This document shows positions 1 through 11,344 of a stretch of 64,000 nt of DNA, one piece after another. The translations under genes and the position numbers were made by a program. Position 1 is the stretch's first letter. Each line of letters opens with the position of its first letter. This DNA comes from Tubulanus polymorphus (lineage: Eukaryota; Nemertea; Palaeonemertea; Tubulaniformes; Tubulanidae), in assembly GCF_964204645.1 (NCBI RefSeq), contig NC_134031.1, positions 13,800,501 to 13,864,500 of the forward strand. Reading direction: 5' to 3'. The notes beneath the pieces were generated by a model. That model did no database searches. It was not told the origin of the DNA and saw nothing but the letters and a program-made list of their open reading frames with translations.

Positions 1-95
1 ACCAAAATTTATGCGTTTTATCAACAAGAAATAACATTTAGAGTAATTTTAGAGAGACATATTGAATTTTCACATTTCATTAATTTAGTCCATTA
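1..95. repeat. Dispersed repeat fragment; unoccupied counterpart of the 23.3-24.6 kb insertion
   Basis: The first ~90 bases match, with few differences, the two flanks of the Helentron-like insertion at 23309-24580 (flanks 23283-23308 and 24581-24645). The match is continuous here, so this copy behaves as a paralogous empty site. No coding potential is seen. The rest of the stretch to 262 shows nothing recognisable. Confidence 0.6.
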
Positions 96-262
96 TAGCA
101 TTAAATAGTTCCAGCAGAGACTTATCACATTGGACTGGTATTTGGAATTAATCCGCCAATGGACTGATTGAATCTTACGACATTACGCCATAGGACGTGC
201 GGCTCAACTCCAGAACAGGTAAAAGTAGAGATCTATCAATCCTAAATGTCGGCCGATTCTTC

Positions 263-495
263 TCGTCGACAATGTCTACAACCCCGATTGTCGTCCGATT
301 CTACTCGTCGACAATGTCTACAACCCCGATTGTTGTCCGATTCTACTCGTCGACAATGTCTACAACCCCGATTGTCGACCGATTCTACTCGTCGACAATG
401 TCTGCAATCCTGATTGCCGACCGATTTTACTCGTCGACAATGTCTACAACCCCGATTGTCGACCGATTTTACTCGTCGACAATGTCTACAATCAT
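263..495. repeat. 42-bp tandem repeat array (left arm)
   Basis: Six copies of a 42-bp unit start at 263, 305, 347, 389, 431 and 473. Each carries the core TCGTCGACAATGTCTACAA. The open frames that cross it are repeat translations, not genes. The same unit recurs in reverse complement at 1098-1395. Confidence 0.9.
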
Positions 496-507
496 GTGTA
501 TGCAATC

Positions 508-1075
508 TTATATAGAGTGGCTGGGATCGAGGGGCTGCGTATGTGCGTGGATTACGCTTATATAGAGTGGCCGGGATCGAGGGGCTGCGTGTGTGCGTGG
601 ATTACCCTTATATAGAGTGGCTGGGATCGAGGGGCCGCGTGTGTGAGTGGATCACCCTTATATAGAGTGGCTGGGATCGAGGGGCCACGTGTGTGCGTGG
701 ATTACCCTTATATAAAGTGGCTGGGATCGAGGGGTGGTGTGTGCGTGGATTACCCTTATATTGAGTGGCTGGGATTCAGGGGCCGTGTGTGTGCGTGGAT
801 CACCCTTATATTGAGTGGCTGCTATCGAGGGGCTGCGTGTTTGCGTGGATGACCCTTTATAATGAGTGGCCAGGATCGAGGGGCTGCGTGTGTGCGTGGA
901 TCACCCATATTTAAAGTGGCTGGGATCGAGGGGCTGCGTGTGTGCGTGGATTATCCTTATATAGAGGGGCTGCGTGTGTGCGTGGATTACCCTTATAATG
1001 AGTGGCCGGGATCGAGGGGCTGCGTGTGTGCATGGATTACCCTTACATAGAGTGGCTGGGATCGAGGAGCTGCGT
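508..1075. repeat. 50-bp tandem repeat array (centre)
   Basis: About eleven imperfect copies of a ~50-bp unit containing GAGTGGCTGGGATCGAGG and GTGTGTGCGTGGAT. Phase is regular at 508 and 558, with small indels later. It lies between two oppositely oriented 42-bp arrays. Confidence 0.88.
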
Positions 1076-1097
1076 GCTTCCGTCAGTTGCTTTTCAC

Positions 1098-1395
1098 AAT
1101 CAGGATTGTAGACATGGTCGACGAGTAGAATCGGTCGACAATCGGGGTTGTAGACATTGTCGACGAGTAGAATCAGTCGACAATCAGGATTGTAGACATT
1201 GTCGACGAGTAGAATTGGTCGACAATCGGGGTTGTAGACATTGTTGACGAGTAGAATCAATCGACAATCAGCATTGTAGACATTGTCGACGAGTAGAATT
1301 GGTCGACAATCGGGGTTGTAGACATTGTCGACAAGTAGAATCAGTCGACAATCAGGGTTGTAGACATTGTCGACGAGTAGAATCGGTCGCAGCCG
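1098..1395. repeat. 42-bp tandem repeat array (right arm, inverted)
   Basis: About seven copies of the reverse complement of the 42-bp unit at 263-495 (core TTGTAGACATTGTCGACGA). With the left array and the 50-bp centre it makes a symmetrical block of about 1.1 kb. Confidence 0.88.
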
Positions 1396-3696
1396 AATAA
1401 CCCCTTTTCTATAAATGTATCTTTGAGCGGGGAACTATTCCACGCTATACTGGACTTGAACCAACATGATGTTGTCAATGAAACTGGAAAGAAAATCAAT
1501 CTAATTGAAATCGTACTGCCGGGGCCAAAAGCATTGAATTAATGAAAGAAATTGAATCAAGTCTAATTTAGTTAAAACTTGGAAAATTTAAAACTAATGC
1601 CAGAATTAAGGGGTGGCTGGAAAAGAAGATGGAACTGTAACTCTAAGGTTGATTCATTTCTGAAATTTGGGCTTATAAGAAGAAAAAATTATGAGGAAAC
1701 AGATGAAATGAAATTAAATTTTCTGCGAGAAAAAAACTTGAAATATGTCTTAATTAGATATAACCTAGGTCTCTTTACCACTGTCTGCTAAAAGATTACT
1801 AATTCGATTTAAATTAAGTGGATTAAGAATTTTGAGGCCTTCCACGGATTCATCACGACTGCTGAACTATCAATTTATTGCTAATTATTGATAACATTGA
1901 ATTGAATTGCAGTTTCAAATATATATATTACAAGCAGTAGATTTAACCTCTTCGCTACCATGCGTGTTGTATAGGCCCTACTTACGTCACAAATAATGAC
2001 CTCTCACCATGCGTGACGTATATTTACGTCGCAAATATATTCATTGACTACAATTGCTGGTGTGGTGAGTATAGATGTACTAGATGATCGTCTGCTTCAA
2101 TTTAGTTACACTATTTACTCTTAGATTGCGAATCAGTGCCTCAAATACTGAACTGAATCGAATTGAATTTATGCTTGAGTGACAACATGCACCACTTTAC
2201 GCGCGAAACAAGAAGGCATGAGTGCATGATTTTTTATGTCTGTATTTTTTAGCTGTTTCTTTTATAAAATGTCATCCTGGTCCAAATGTAGTAGACAGTC
2301 AATCACTACACGATAAGAATACAAAAAACGTGCTGGAAATGGATCATTACAAGTTATTCAATCAAAATCCATTGATCAATCCACAAATCGATCAAAAAAT
2401 CTATCAATAATTATAGGTGATCAATTTCTGATTTAATCGATTTGATTCTAAAAAATACCATCTGATAGCTGAGCACCTTGGCTTTAAAAATATATATGGT
2501 TTGTAGTGGTGATAATTCGTATTTTCTGAGATCTAAATAGAAACACGAAAATATGTCAAAATATGGGAAAATGCTCTGGTGAGGGGCGTTACATTACCTA
2601 TGGTATCGAAGAGGTTAACCGTTTCTTATATGCTTTGGTATTTTTAATATATTTGATTTTGTTTATAAAGTCTATTAGAGTTTAATACATTTTCCGCTTG
2701 TAATTTTGCTAATTTATTTTTCAATTAAAAGTTGTGATCGAACACTCGTGAGAATGTCCTGTGGTCTCTCATTAGAAAATCGATAAAACCATTTAGACAG
2801 TTATTCTAATTGAGGGAACTATTGAAATTTTGAGATGTGCCCTAACCTGGAAACCATAATGTATTCTATGGTGAAACTGAGAGGGATTTGCAAGATAGAA
2901 GAATTTTGACCTGGTAGTTAATTTAGGAATAAGCTCCATTTGAAAATAGAAGGAAGACGAAAATATTACAACGCATTTCTTAAGTATGTACATTCTAAGA
3001 GAAAAAAAATGGAATCGGCCTACACTCGGTTCAATCGGAAAATTATTTTCTGCCAGAAAAAATATCGGATTAGCAGGATACAAATGTCAGTACAAAAATT
3101 GATTTCTCTTGCGAAAAATATGTTTTTAATCCTCCGGAATATAGAGTACCGGGAATCTAAATAAACAGTGCACGTCGCCAGCAGCAGAACCAAATTCCTT
3201 ATTTGGTGAAAGGGGCGGAGACTAATGTTTTTGCCGACCGTGATGTTGCTGCTGCTCGGAGCGAGACTGTGCCAATCCTCTGCGCTGCCGTGAAATTTTA
3301 AGCGAATCATACGATTCTAACGCGACTCTCATCGCAGTTTACGGGTCATGCAATTTGATCAAATAATTACGTATTTCTCCAGGATTCGAACCTGTGGTGC
3401 GCAATGCCGAAGCCGGCGCGTTTGTTATTATGAATTCGCTCCTGTTGCTAAGGGAATTTCAGATATTTTCAACTCGTTCGATCAGTGCGGTTCATTGTTA
3501 AACTATTCATCGACCCAATCTTGTTCAAAATTTCATGAAATAGCCTAAATAAACTCTGAAATAACCCGATCCATAAATTGCCTTATTTTAGTTAATGGGC
3601 TGCAGGATTTTAGCGTGACATAATTCTACTTCCGATTTTCCCATGAACTTCAAACCGGACGTACTCTGACATAATTTTTTTTTTGAAAAAAATGAT
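1396..3696. other. Non-coding host DNA upstream of GLO1
   Basis: AT-rich sequence with short open frames but no recognisable domain, codon bias or splice-supported exon. GLO1 exon 1 must lie upstream of 5730 and could be in here, but I could not identify it. Confidence 0.5.
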
Positions 3697-3816
3697 GATT
3701 AAGGTCGACTGCCAGTCCTTTCTGGTCCTATTAAGACCATTATCAGGTATGTACTACCAGAAATGAGTGAGCTAGGCCACCCGGAATGCTCTCAAGTCAG
3801 GTTGAAATAGACATCA
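3697..3816. repeat. Half copy of a palindromic MITE
   Basis: The sequence ending in the GGTTGAAATAGACAT motif is related to both arms of the 487-bp palindrome at 26792-27278. Only one arm is present here. Confidence 0.6.
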
Positions 3817-4234
3817 GTACCTAGTAGCTGTTGTTCCCCAAACAACGTCTAGGGCCAAAGTGCACATATAAGGTTAATTTTGAGGGACGAGGCTTTGAGT
3901 GTCTATTTCACACCACTTCAAACACCATCAACTTACCTCACACTGACTGTTCTGTAAGGGGTCATTCATTTATTACGTACGCAAAATTTGCCGTTTTTTA
4001 TGAGGTCCTACCTTGTGTACACACCTGTCACAAATTATCACAATGCTCCTATCCAGCGTATGCTTTCAATTGAAAATCATAGAAATATGCGTACAGCTTT
4101 TGTCTATCACCAAACTGGTACTGTGTGTGACATTATTCCTCTCGTTTTAGTGCTAGGAAGATTGAAGGCTTAAGAGCTAGAAATATGAAACCATATGGAA
4201 TGAAAATACTGAATAAAACATTGTTAAAATCATG

Positions 4235-4283
4235 GTTGAGCATTTGAAACCACTTCCCAAGTGGGCATGGTGTCCCTAGACCC
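4235..4283 (+). mobile_element. 3' end fragment of the Helentron-like element
   Basis: It contains the hallmark 3' end seen in the longer copies: a CCACTT/AAGTGG hairpin followed about 20 bases later by CCCCTAG. Only the terminal ~50 bases are preserved. Confidence 0.6.
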
Positions 4284-5289
4284 CTAGTTTCTGACTTTGT
4301 CAGTTAAGTCAGATTCGGTTAAAAAGACACTTCAAAGTATCCACATAATATACGCGTTTATCAAAGGGGCGCCCGACATCCGTCTATTAGTCTATAGCTT
4401 GCATGGCGAAATTGGGCGTACAGGTCGTAACTAGTGCGTACCTTTAAGGTACCCACTTCCCTAAAATCATGATTTCTTATGGAAATATAGTAGGGGCCTA
4501 ATACTTTATTTTCATATGAAATCATGATTTTTACTAGCCTAGTAAGACACGATCGATAATATATGAATGTCTAACATATACATCGTAATCACTTCCGGGG
4601 TAGTAAGTAAAGCAAATCATCCAGCGATATATTCATTTTTTGCTCCAAGCAACTGTATAAAAATACTATCCTAGCCCATCGACAAACCCTTGTGACAGGG
4701 ACTTGCACGATTGGAAGTATCAATGACCAATCCCTGTATAATGAAGTACAGAAAACAAAGAACTCTAGAACCTGGACTAAGATCCTAGTCAGTAACCTGT
4801 CTGTGGTTTAGTTTCACGAGCGGATATTTTCACAAACCTGTCAGGAATGGGAAGGTCATTTTTCAATGAAATTTTCGTGAGTCATTTGACTCACGAGAAA
4901 TTTGCCTGGCATTTTCTGGTCTTTTGAGATATCTGTCTAATTTTTGTTGTAATCAACGCACAACAGATTCGTTGTTTGTTTGATACCTATAACACCTCAC
5001 CTGACGATCTTAATCCATGTGCAAATCGGCCGTAAAGTGAGAGTAAATTTCCGTCAATTCAACGGCGGCCATTTTGAAAACTTGTGGAGCGTGCTGGCAC
5101 CTGTGGACTGAGGCCAGGACAACAACACAAACTAAAGAAACGAAATGAAGAAATTGAGAAAATTAAGAAATCAACACTTATTCACATTTCTCTTCAACTA
5201 GAATTTATTATTTCATTATTCATTATGGAAAAACATGGCGATTTGAAATACATGTTGGAAAACCATCAAAAATAAAAATAGTCGTTTCG
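4284..5289. other. Non-coding stretch
   Basis: No gene, RNA or structured repeat could be supported. A short open frame at 5084-5275 has no recognisable features. Confidence 0.4.
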
Positions 5290-5652
5290 TTTTGGAAGTT
5301 TTATTGTAGGTCACCTTGTCTATCATGCCACATGGATGCAATACAAAGAAATGGCGGCCAATGGCAGAATTTGTGGAGAAATTAATTTCTCAGTTGATTA
5401 ATTGCTCGAAACATACATGAAATTGGATTATTTCGAAAGGTACTGGAGTTAGTTTGTGAATTAAGCCATCAATTGTGGAGTTAGTTTGTGAATTAAGCCA
5501 TCAATTGTGGACTGAAGTCAATAGAAAGTCTATTTTTGAAGTGTTACTTTTTTCAACCGTTTTTTTTCAACCCTTGTCATCCCTAATGTTGGTATAAGCC
5601 CATCGATCGGATTATAAAAGCTTACCACCATCGATTAGGTAACTAACTATAA
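5290..5652. repeat. Dispersed ~350-bp repeat, copy 1
   Basis: Similar in order and sequence to 18035-18357, and in its last third to 31530-31625. Shared pieces include GAAATTAATTTCTCA, TCGAAACATACAT, TTGGTATAAGCCCATC and AAAGCTTACCACCAAC. A ~30-bp piece is tandemly duplicated at about 5454-5511. Class unknown. Confidence 0.65.
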
Positions 5653-5729
5653 GATCCTAAGTTAGCGCTGTGTTGCTGTATGGTAGAAACCAGTTAAATT
5701 TTTCAATGACAATTTGTTGAATATTTCAG

Positions 5730-8321
5730 GGCTTCTACTTCCAACAGACTATGATAAGAGTTAAAGATCCGAGGGTTTCTGTAAAATTCTACTCTGAAAT
5801 TTTGGGAATGAGGTATTTATGCCATTATAGGCCGGTACTCGAAAAACGCCTAATGAAAAACAGAATCAGAAAACACATAACGCCTAATTCCTAGAAAATG
5901 ACCTAATTTCGTTACTGTACTCTACTGAGACTCACGATCCAACTCAATTATAATCATCAACGGAACAGTTTGAAAATACATGTGTTTTACGCTTCACGAA
6001 ATGAGACTACTACTCTATAAACTGCATTATAGGATGATGCTAGAATTAATTACATAACCCGAAAACAAACGCCGCGCTTATAAACCAGCTTTCTTGAATT
6101 TTGAAACCGGAATGCATAAATATGGTACAACCTACGCTCATAGGTACAACACACACAAAGACTGATAAAATAGCCTTTCTCAAAATATCCTCCAAAACGG
6201 TTCACAACCACGTTTATGTGAACCTAGGCCTACCAAACCAATGAGAGACTAAATAATGTCCAACCCCTGAACTTCCTTGAACAAAAAATGATAAACTATA
6301 TGTTCCATGAAATAAATGTCTTTTATTATCATAATACTCTGTCTTAATATGAAATGATAACATAGATAAGCCTGTGTTTTGGTTGTGTAACAAAACGAGC
6401 GTCGAAACGATAGTAGAATCAAAGATGGAACAAGCGGGACTCCACGCTCTCCTACGTGAACTATGTAACGTTGCGTACATAGTTCACATAGGGATTTAGG
6501 TCAATTTCTTGGATGTTACTATGAATTAGGCGATATGCGTTTTCCGATGCGGTGTTTTCCGATTGTAGGCACCATATCATTAAGAATTGAACATTTTTAC
6601 GGTGGAACCCGCTTAATTTGATGAAATTCTTCCGGTTTATGAGCAATCTGTTTTAACGCTTTTGCTGCTTAGGCCTATCAGAGATGCTAGTTTTCCAGAA
6701 ATATCCGGAATTCCGGAAATTTAGGATCGCCGATGTCAATTCCGGAAATTGGGTGAGAATTCCTCGCGGCGACCAGTAATGGCACGCACCGTAAAAGCGT
6801 TCATTTGCTTGTACTCGTCGTCGCTTCTGTGTTATTTTATCTTGGTCTCTGTTTCTGAGGACGTTCTGCTACAATGTATATATGTGTGCTTGTTGTGGTA
6901 TCTGTGCGTGCGTAGGCGGAGCGCCACTGTTGTGACGCCATTTCCAATTAAAAGTCAATTATCTTTACGCGCCGTTGTACATCGTCCTGCTGACGGCCAA
7001 CAATGTGAAGATGCACGTGGTAATAATTAAGATGATATCTAATAAATATCATCTTAATTATTACCACGTGCGTGCTATGTCCTGAGGCACGCAGCTTTGT
7101 AACTTTCTTTTTGCCTGCAGCTGTCAAGCGGGACGGTCTGCAAAATGAGCACGCATGGAAAGATTGTCAGTCGGGAGTCGGCCGATATAAGGGCAATTGA
7201 CAGCGGTATAAAAAATAAATTTAACTGGCACTGGCTAGAGTGTAAGGACAGTAATGGGGACTACTTATCGAACTACATTCGTAAGTTAGACTTAGCTGGC
7301 GTGGCGTACTGCATCGTTTGTAAAGACCAGGTCAAATACGGTAGTTGCGGGAAAAAAGATATTCTTCGTCACCCGGATAAGCATAAGCAGCAAGGGATGT
7401 GAAGCACAACGAATGCCTGCCGTCGTATTTTCAGATACCCAGATCGCTCTAGAACGCATTTCCGGCGATGCAAAAACACAAAAAGACCCCCGTTCTAAAT
7501 TCCGGAATGTTGGTACTTTGGCCCTAGCATCTCTGGCCTATGGCGTTTTAAAAATATCATGTGAGTGACACCTGATGCTGTGCGTATGACATTTTCAAAA
7601 TGCCATGCATCTATTGAGCTTAAATCTGCACAGAGCAAACAGTTAAAAAATACATTTGAGAATTTTTGAAACGAAAATTCCAAATTTTTCTTTCGGCAAA
7701 TGCAGTACGCACTGGGCAGTGCAGGTAGGGTTAAATGTATTCTACACACATTCATGTATAGGTTGTTCATAAATGATAACGGATTAAACTGATCAGAATC
7801 GAGCAGATTTGACTGTATCAGCAATTTTTACGATAAGATGGAAATGTTAGTTATCCAGCTACGTATGCCATTTCTATTATGTTTTCAGACTTCTCAAAAG
7901 ATTGGATTTTGATCAAATGAAGTTTAGTCTTTATTTCATGGGCTTTGAAAACGCTGAGGATATTCCTTCTGATGAAAGCGAGAGGACTCAATTCTGTTTC
8001 ACGAGAAAAGCAACATTAGAGCTAACTCAGTAAGTAATTGTCAGATAGCCTTGGGAGTTGCTTTCCCACCCTAATATCGGAACATTTTTTTTGAAGTTTT
8101 AAAAACGCTTCTATGGATTGTCTTGATATTTGGTTCATACACGTGTCTACCCTAAACATTTCTGCAGTCCAAAAACTGGCCCAATCAGAATCAAAATTGC
8201 CATTTTCGTCGTTGAAATCCAGCACATTTTTCAAGTTTTCTAGGGGAATTTCGGAAACACTGATCAATTATCTTGATGTTTCATATATATATATATATAT
8301 AATATATATATATATATATTT

Positions 8322-8352
<31 letters not shown>

Positions 8353-10565
8353 TATATATATACATGCATCCCCTTAGGGCCATGAGCATAAGAAAACCTA
8401 AGATTGCCGTCCTGTGATGTTTTGGCGCCCAAACTTTAATATTGAAATTCAGATTTGTCCACTTCCCAATTGGGTATGGTATCCCTGGACCCCTAGTTTA
8501 CCTCGAAACCACGAAAGTTCATCAATCATTTCTAAATTAAACATTATTAATTACGCAGCTACCTAGTTGTCATTTGTCACTGAAAATCCCTGTCTGAACA
8601 ATTGAACATCCGAGGTAAATGTACATTGACAAAGATTGCTTTTGATGAAAAATGTACAATTTGAAGATTCGTAGAGGTTCGCTGTGTTAATCTGGTTTAG
8701 AATAAATACAACACAAATAGTAGGTTAACGACAGTAGACTCCGCCTGAGTTGGATCTGATTAACTCGGATAACCATTCACCTCGGATGTCTTTTGAAAAT
8801 TTTTTTTTTTGACACTAAAATACAAAATACATATCAATGGCCACTCACATATCACTTAAGTCAGGCACATTTTTACTGACCCAAAAGATATGACTTGAGC
8901 AAAGTCTACTACAGTTTATTTGACGTATAAGCTTCCATTACTAGTGCATTGTAGTTTCATCAGGTGATGAGTATAGTCAGTGGAAAAACAACAGTATTTA
9001 TAGGCAGATGACACTTATTAGAGACAACTGAGTCATAAACCTGATGTAGGTTCTATACTTTAGTAGCGAAAGCTTGTGCGTCAATTAACAGGTTAACCTG
9101 TAAAAGTAAAATTCGTCTTGTATTCATTCATGTACAATTTGGGAGAACAACTTATATTTTCATGAATTTATACAATTTCTACAGCAACTGGGGCACAGAA
9201 GACAAACTGGAATTTGAATATCACAATGGTAATAAGGATCCTCAGGGATTTGGTAAGTGATATTTTAGGCCACACCAAAAAAAAATCCTGTTGCTCGGGC
9301 GGGGTAATCACCAAAATGGGTAGGTCGGTAGGGAATTTTTTTTTCTTTTTATAGAAAAAAAATTTCGAGTATTCTTCTGACAGTGGGTAGGTCGCCGTAA
9401 ATGATTTTTTACGGGACCAAATTTCCAGTTAAAAATGTGATTAGCAGCTAGACGACCACAATAATAAAGGGAAGTTGATGTTTTTGTATATATTTCACGC
9501 TTGGAAACTGTTTATAAAAAGAAAAACATCAAAATCTTGAATAGGTGTATAATATATTGTATACGGAATTCCTGGAATTTTACAATCCAAGGTCGCCATT
9601 AATATCTGATTAGCAACATTGTCTGAGCACACAAGTACCATATCCAGAATAAAATTGTTAAATCCGATGTAATAAGATATTTTTATCATGTCGTCTCGGT
9701 GCCGACATCACGCTTTCACGAAAAAGAAATAATATTTACGAGAATGGAGAGCTTTGTAGTCGGTCGGCCACATGTGTATTTTTGAAAATAGTTATTTCAT
9801 CCACAATTTTGAAATAGGGCCGGTAGGCAATTTTATTTTATTTCGAAAATAATTATTTGAAATGACGAAATATCGGGTCGATCGGGCCCGAGAAACAGGG
9901 TTTTCTTTTGGTGTGGCCTTAGTATAGAATTAGGATCCAAAATTTTAGCACGCTTGTAATTGTGCGTTGGTTTGCTGTAGGTCACATCGGAATAGGTGTT
10001 CATGATATTGATGCTGCTTGTGAGCGATTTGAAAAACTTGGAGTTACATTCGTCAAAAAACCTAACGATGGTAAGTTACATGCTAAAGCCTAGCACACAT
10101 CATTGCTTTGAATCAGCGGAAATAATACTTAAACAATGTTTAATACACGTCATTCTCAGGGTTGTTAGTTTTAAGGAATAAATTCCACTGGCCCAGAGGA
10201 TTTAATTTGATACTGGTCCTCCATCATCTTACTGGCCCCAGTTTTAATACTGCTGTCTTTTTTGGCCCACTCAGGACTTAAGTCCCTGGACCCAATTCCA
10301 CAGTTCTGACTCAAGAGAATGAAAAAAATTGAATGAGAGAATAAAAGAGATTGAAAACAAACCAATTTAAACTCAAGAGTTAGGCTTAACTCTAACTCAT
10401 GACTGAATTTCCATGAAGTTCGTTGTAATGAGGTTGTTTAATTTTCTTTTCACAGGAAAAATGAAGAATATTGCTTTCCTTCAAGATCCAGATGGCTACT
10501 GGATTGAAATCATTGATGCTCCAAAGATTGTACAAATTGAAAAAGACATGATACAAAAAGCTTAA
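5730..10565 (+). CDS. GLO1: Lactoylglutathione lyase (glyoxalase I), exons 2 to last
   Basis: Glyoxalase I isomerises the hemithioacetal of methylglyoxal and glutathione to S-lactoylglutathione in the cytosol. Five exons with AG/GT borders are visible: 5730-5812, 7890-8029, 9185-9252, 9981-10070 and 10456-10565 (stop TAA 10563-10565). Metal and active-site segments known for the family are present: [10 protein letters not shown] in the first listed exon, KATLELT in the second, GHIGIGV at the 9252/9981 junction and [10 protein letters not shown] in the last. The frame is open across every junction (for example CA|C at 8029/9185 giving LTHNWGTED). The N-terminal exon upstream of 5730 was not found, so the gene is partial as annotated. 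The introns hold a zinc-finger ORF (7145-7402), a diverged Helentron-like copy and a TA microsatellite. The gene converges with TPI. Confidence 0.93.
7014..7070. repeat. Perfect 25-bp hairpin in a GLO1 intron
   Basis: Arms 7014-7038 and 7046-7070 are exact reverse complements separated by a 7-base loop. The arms begin and end with the E-box-like palindrome CACGTG. It lies 75 bases upstream of the zinc-finger ORF at 7145. Confidence 0.85.
7145..7402 (+). pseudogene. Small zinc-finger (BED-like) ORF, probably a transposon fragment
   Basis: 85 codons. A C-x2-C pair (YCIVCK) and a downstream H-x4-H (RHPDKHK) resemble the N-terminal BED-like finger of some hAT-type transposases or related domesticated proteins. 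No transposase catalytic region follows, and the ORF sits in a GLO1 intron on the same strand. It may be a remnant, or an exon of a gene I cannot otherwise see. Confidence 0.35.
8090..8503 (+). mobile_element. Diverged, deleted Helentron-like copy with TA microsatellite
   Basis: It matches the 5' part of the longer copies (TGTCTTGATATTTGG, CCAAAAACTGGCCC) and ends with the 3' signature CCCTGGACCCCTAG at about 8500. A (TA)n microsatellite occupies 8283-8362. The internal tandem repeats are missing. It lies in a GLO1 intron. Confidence 0.65.
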
Positions 10566-10765
10566 GGCTGCATACAAGGAATGATTAAGCTGTGATTCAG
10601 TACCACCATTTTTAGCCAACACAAGCTAGCAATTGCATTTGCGTTTCAAAATTTTAGAAATTAAAAGCGTTTTCCGAGCACTTAGAGCGATCTTGAACCC
10701 ATGAGAACGATCTTGTTGTAAAGATTTGAATGTAATATCATTACCTTTATGCATGTGTCGGGGGT

Positions 10766-10798
10766 AATAAATGGATGGTCCAAAATGTGTCCAATAAA
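10766..10798 (+). terminator. Candidate GLO1 polyadenylation signals
   Basis: Two AATAAA hexamers at 10766-10771 and 10793-10798 lie about 200 bases downstream of the GLO1 stop codon, a plausible 3' UTR distance. Usage is not shown by sequence. Confidence 0.45.
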
Positions 10799-11344
10799 CA
10801 TAAGATTCCTACTACAGATGATTCGAATCCTGTATTCGGCTTATGGTAGGAAATGACGTTGGTTGTTTCATAGCTTGTTCTGTGATACGTTGTGCGAGAT
10901 CTTTTGAATGGTCCGGCATAAAAGTCACAGTGCCTCAGAACTTTCCTTGAGTTAATTAGTTGTAAAACGCTCGATTCGTCTATATGAGCATGATGTTTAG
11001 AAGCTACGATTTATTTTTTTTTCTTCAACCTTTACAACGAAGTATCGGATACAACAGTTTTTGTTTTGCCCCCAGAACTTTTTAGTAAGGAGGTTTGATT
11101 GTACAATGTTCCTTCCAGGTGGATAGATTTTGAAATAGCCTGATTTTCAATAAACTTTTTACATTTGCTAGCCGCCATTTTGTCAGGGTGCTTTAGTCCT
11201 AGATCGTTGGGTCATCTTTTTTCTTTGTTAAAAACTATTTATGATGCGTGTTTTATCACATTCAGTCAACCTCGGTTAATCAATCTCCGGTTACACCGTA
11301 TAAGTACTTTTTCCGTATAAATAAAATGGTCCCATTTTAAGCTC

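Noticed and set aside
263-1395. Regular repeats considered as a CRISPR-like array
   Set aside because: Units are contiguous tandem copies without unique spacers, and the genome is clearly eukaryotic.
2222-2410. Short ORF with a hydrophobic start and HPGPN, reminiscent of retroelement or 2A-like N-termini
   Set aside because: The motif is incomplete, no downstream reverse transcriptase or endonuclease frame follows, and the length is what chance gives in AT-rich DNA.
3371-3392. GGATTCGAACC, a reverse-strand box B-like sequence, considered as a tRNA gene
   Set aside because: No matching box A or cloverleaf could be traced on the minus strand.
8283-8362. (TA)n tract considered as an origin or regulatory element
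   Set aside because: A simple microsatellite inside a diverged transposon copy; nothing indicates function.
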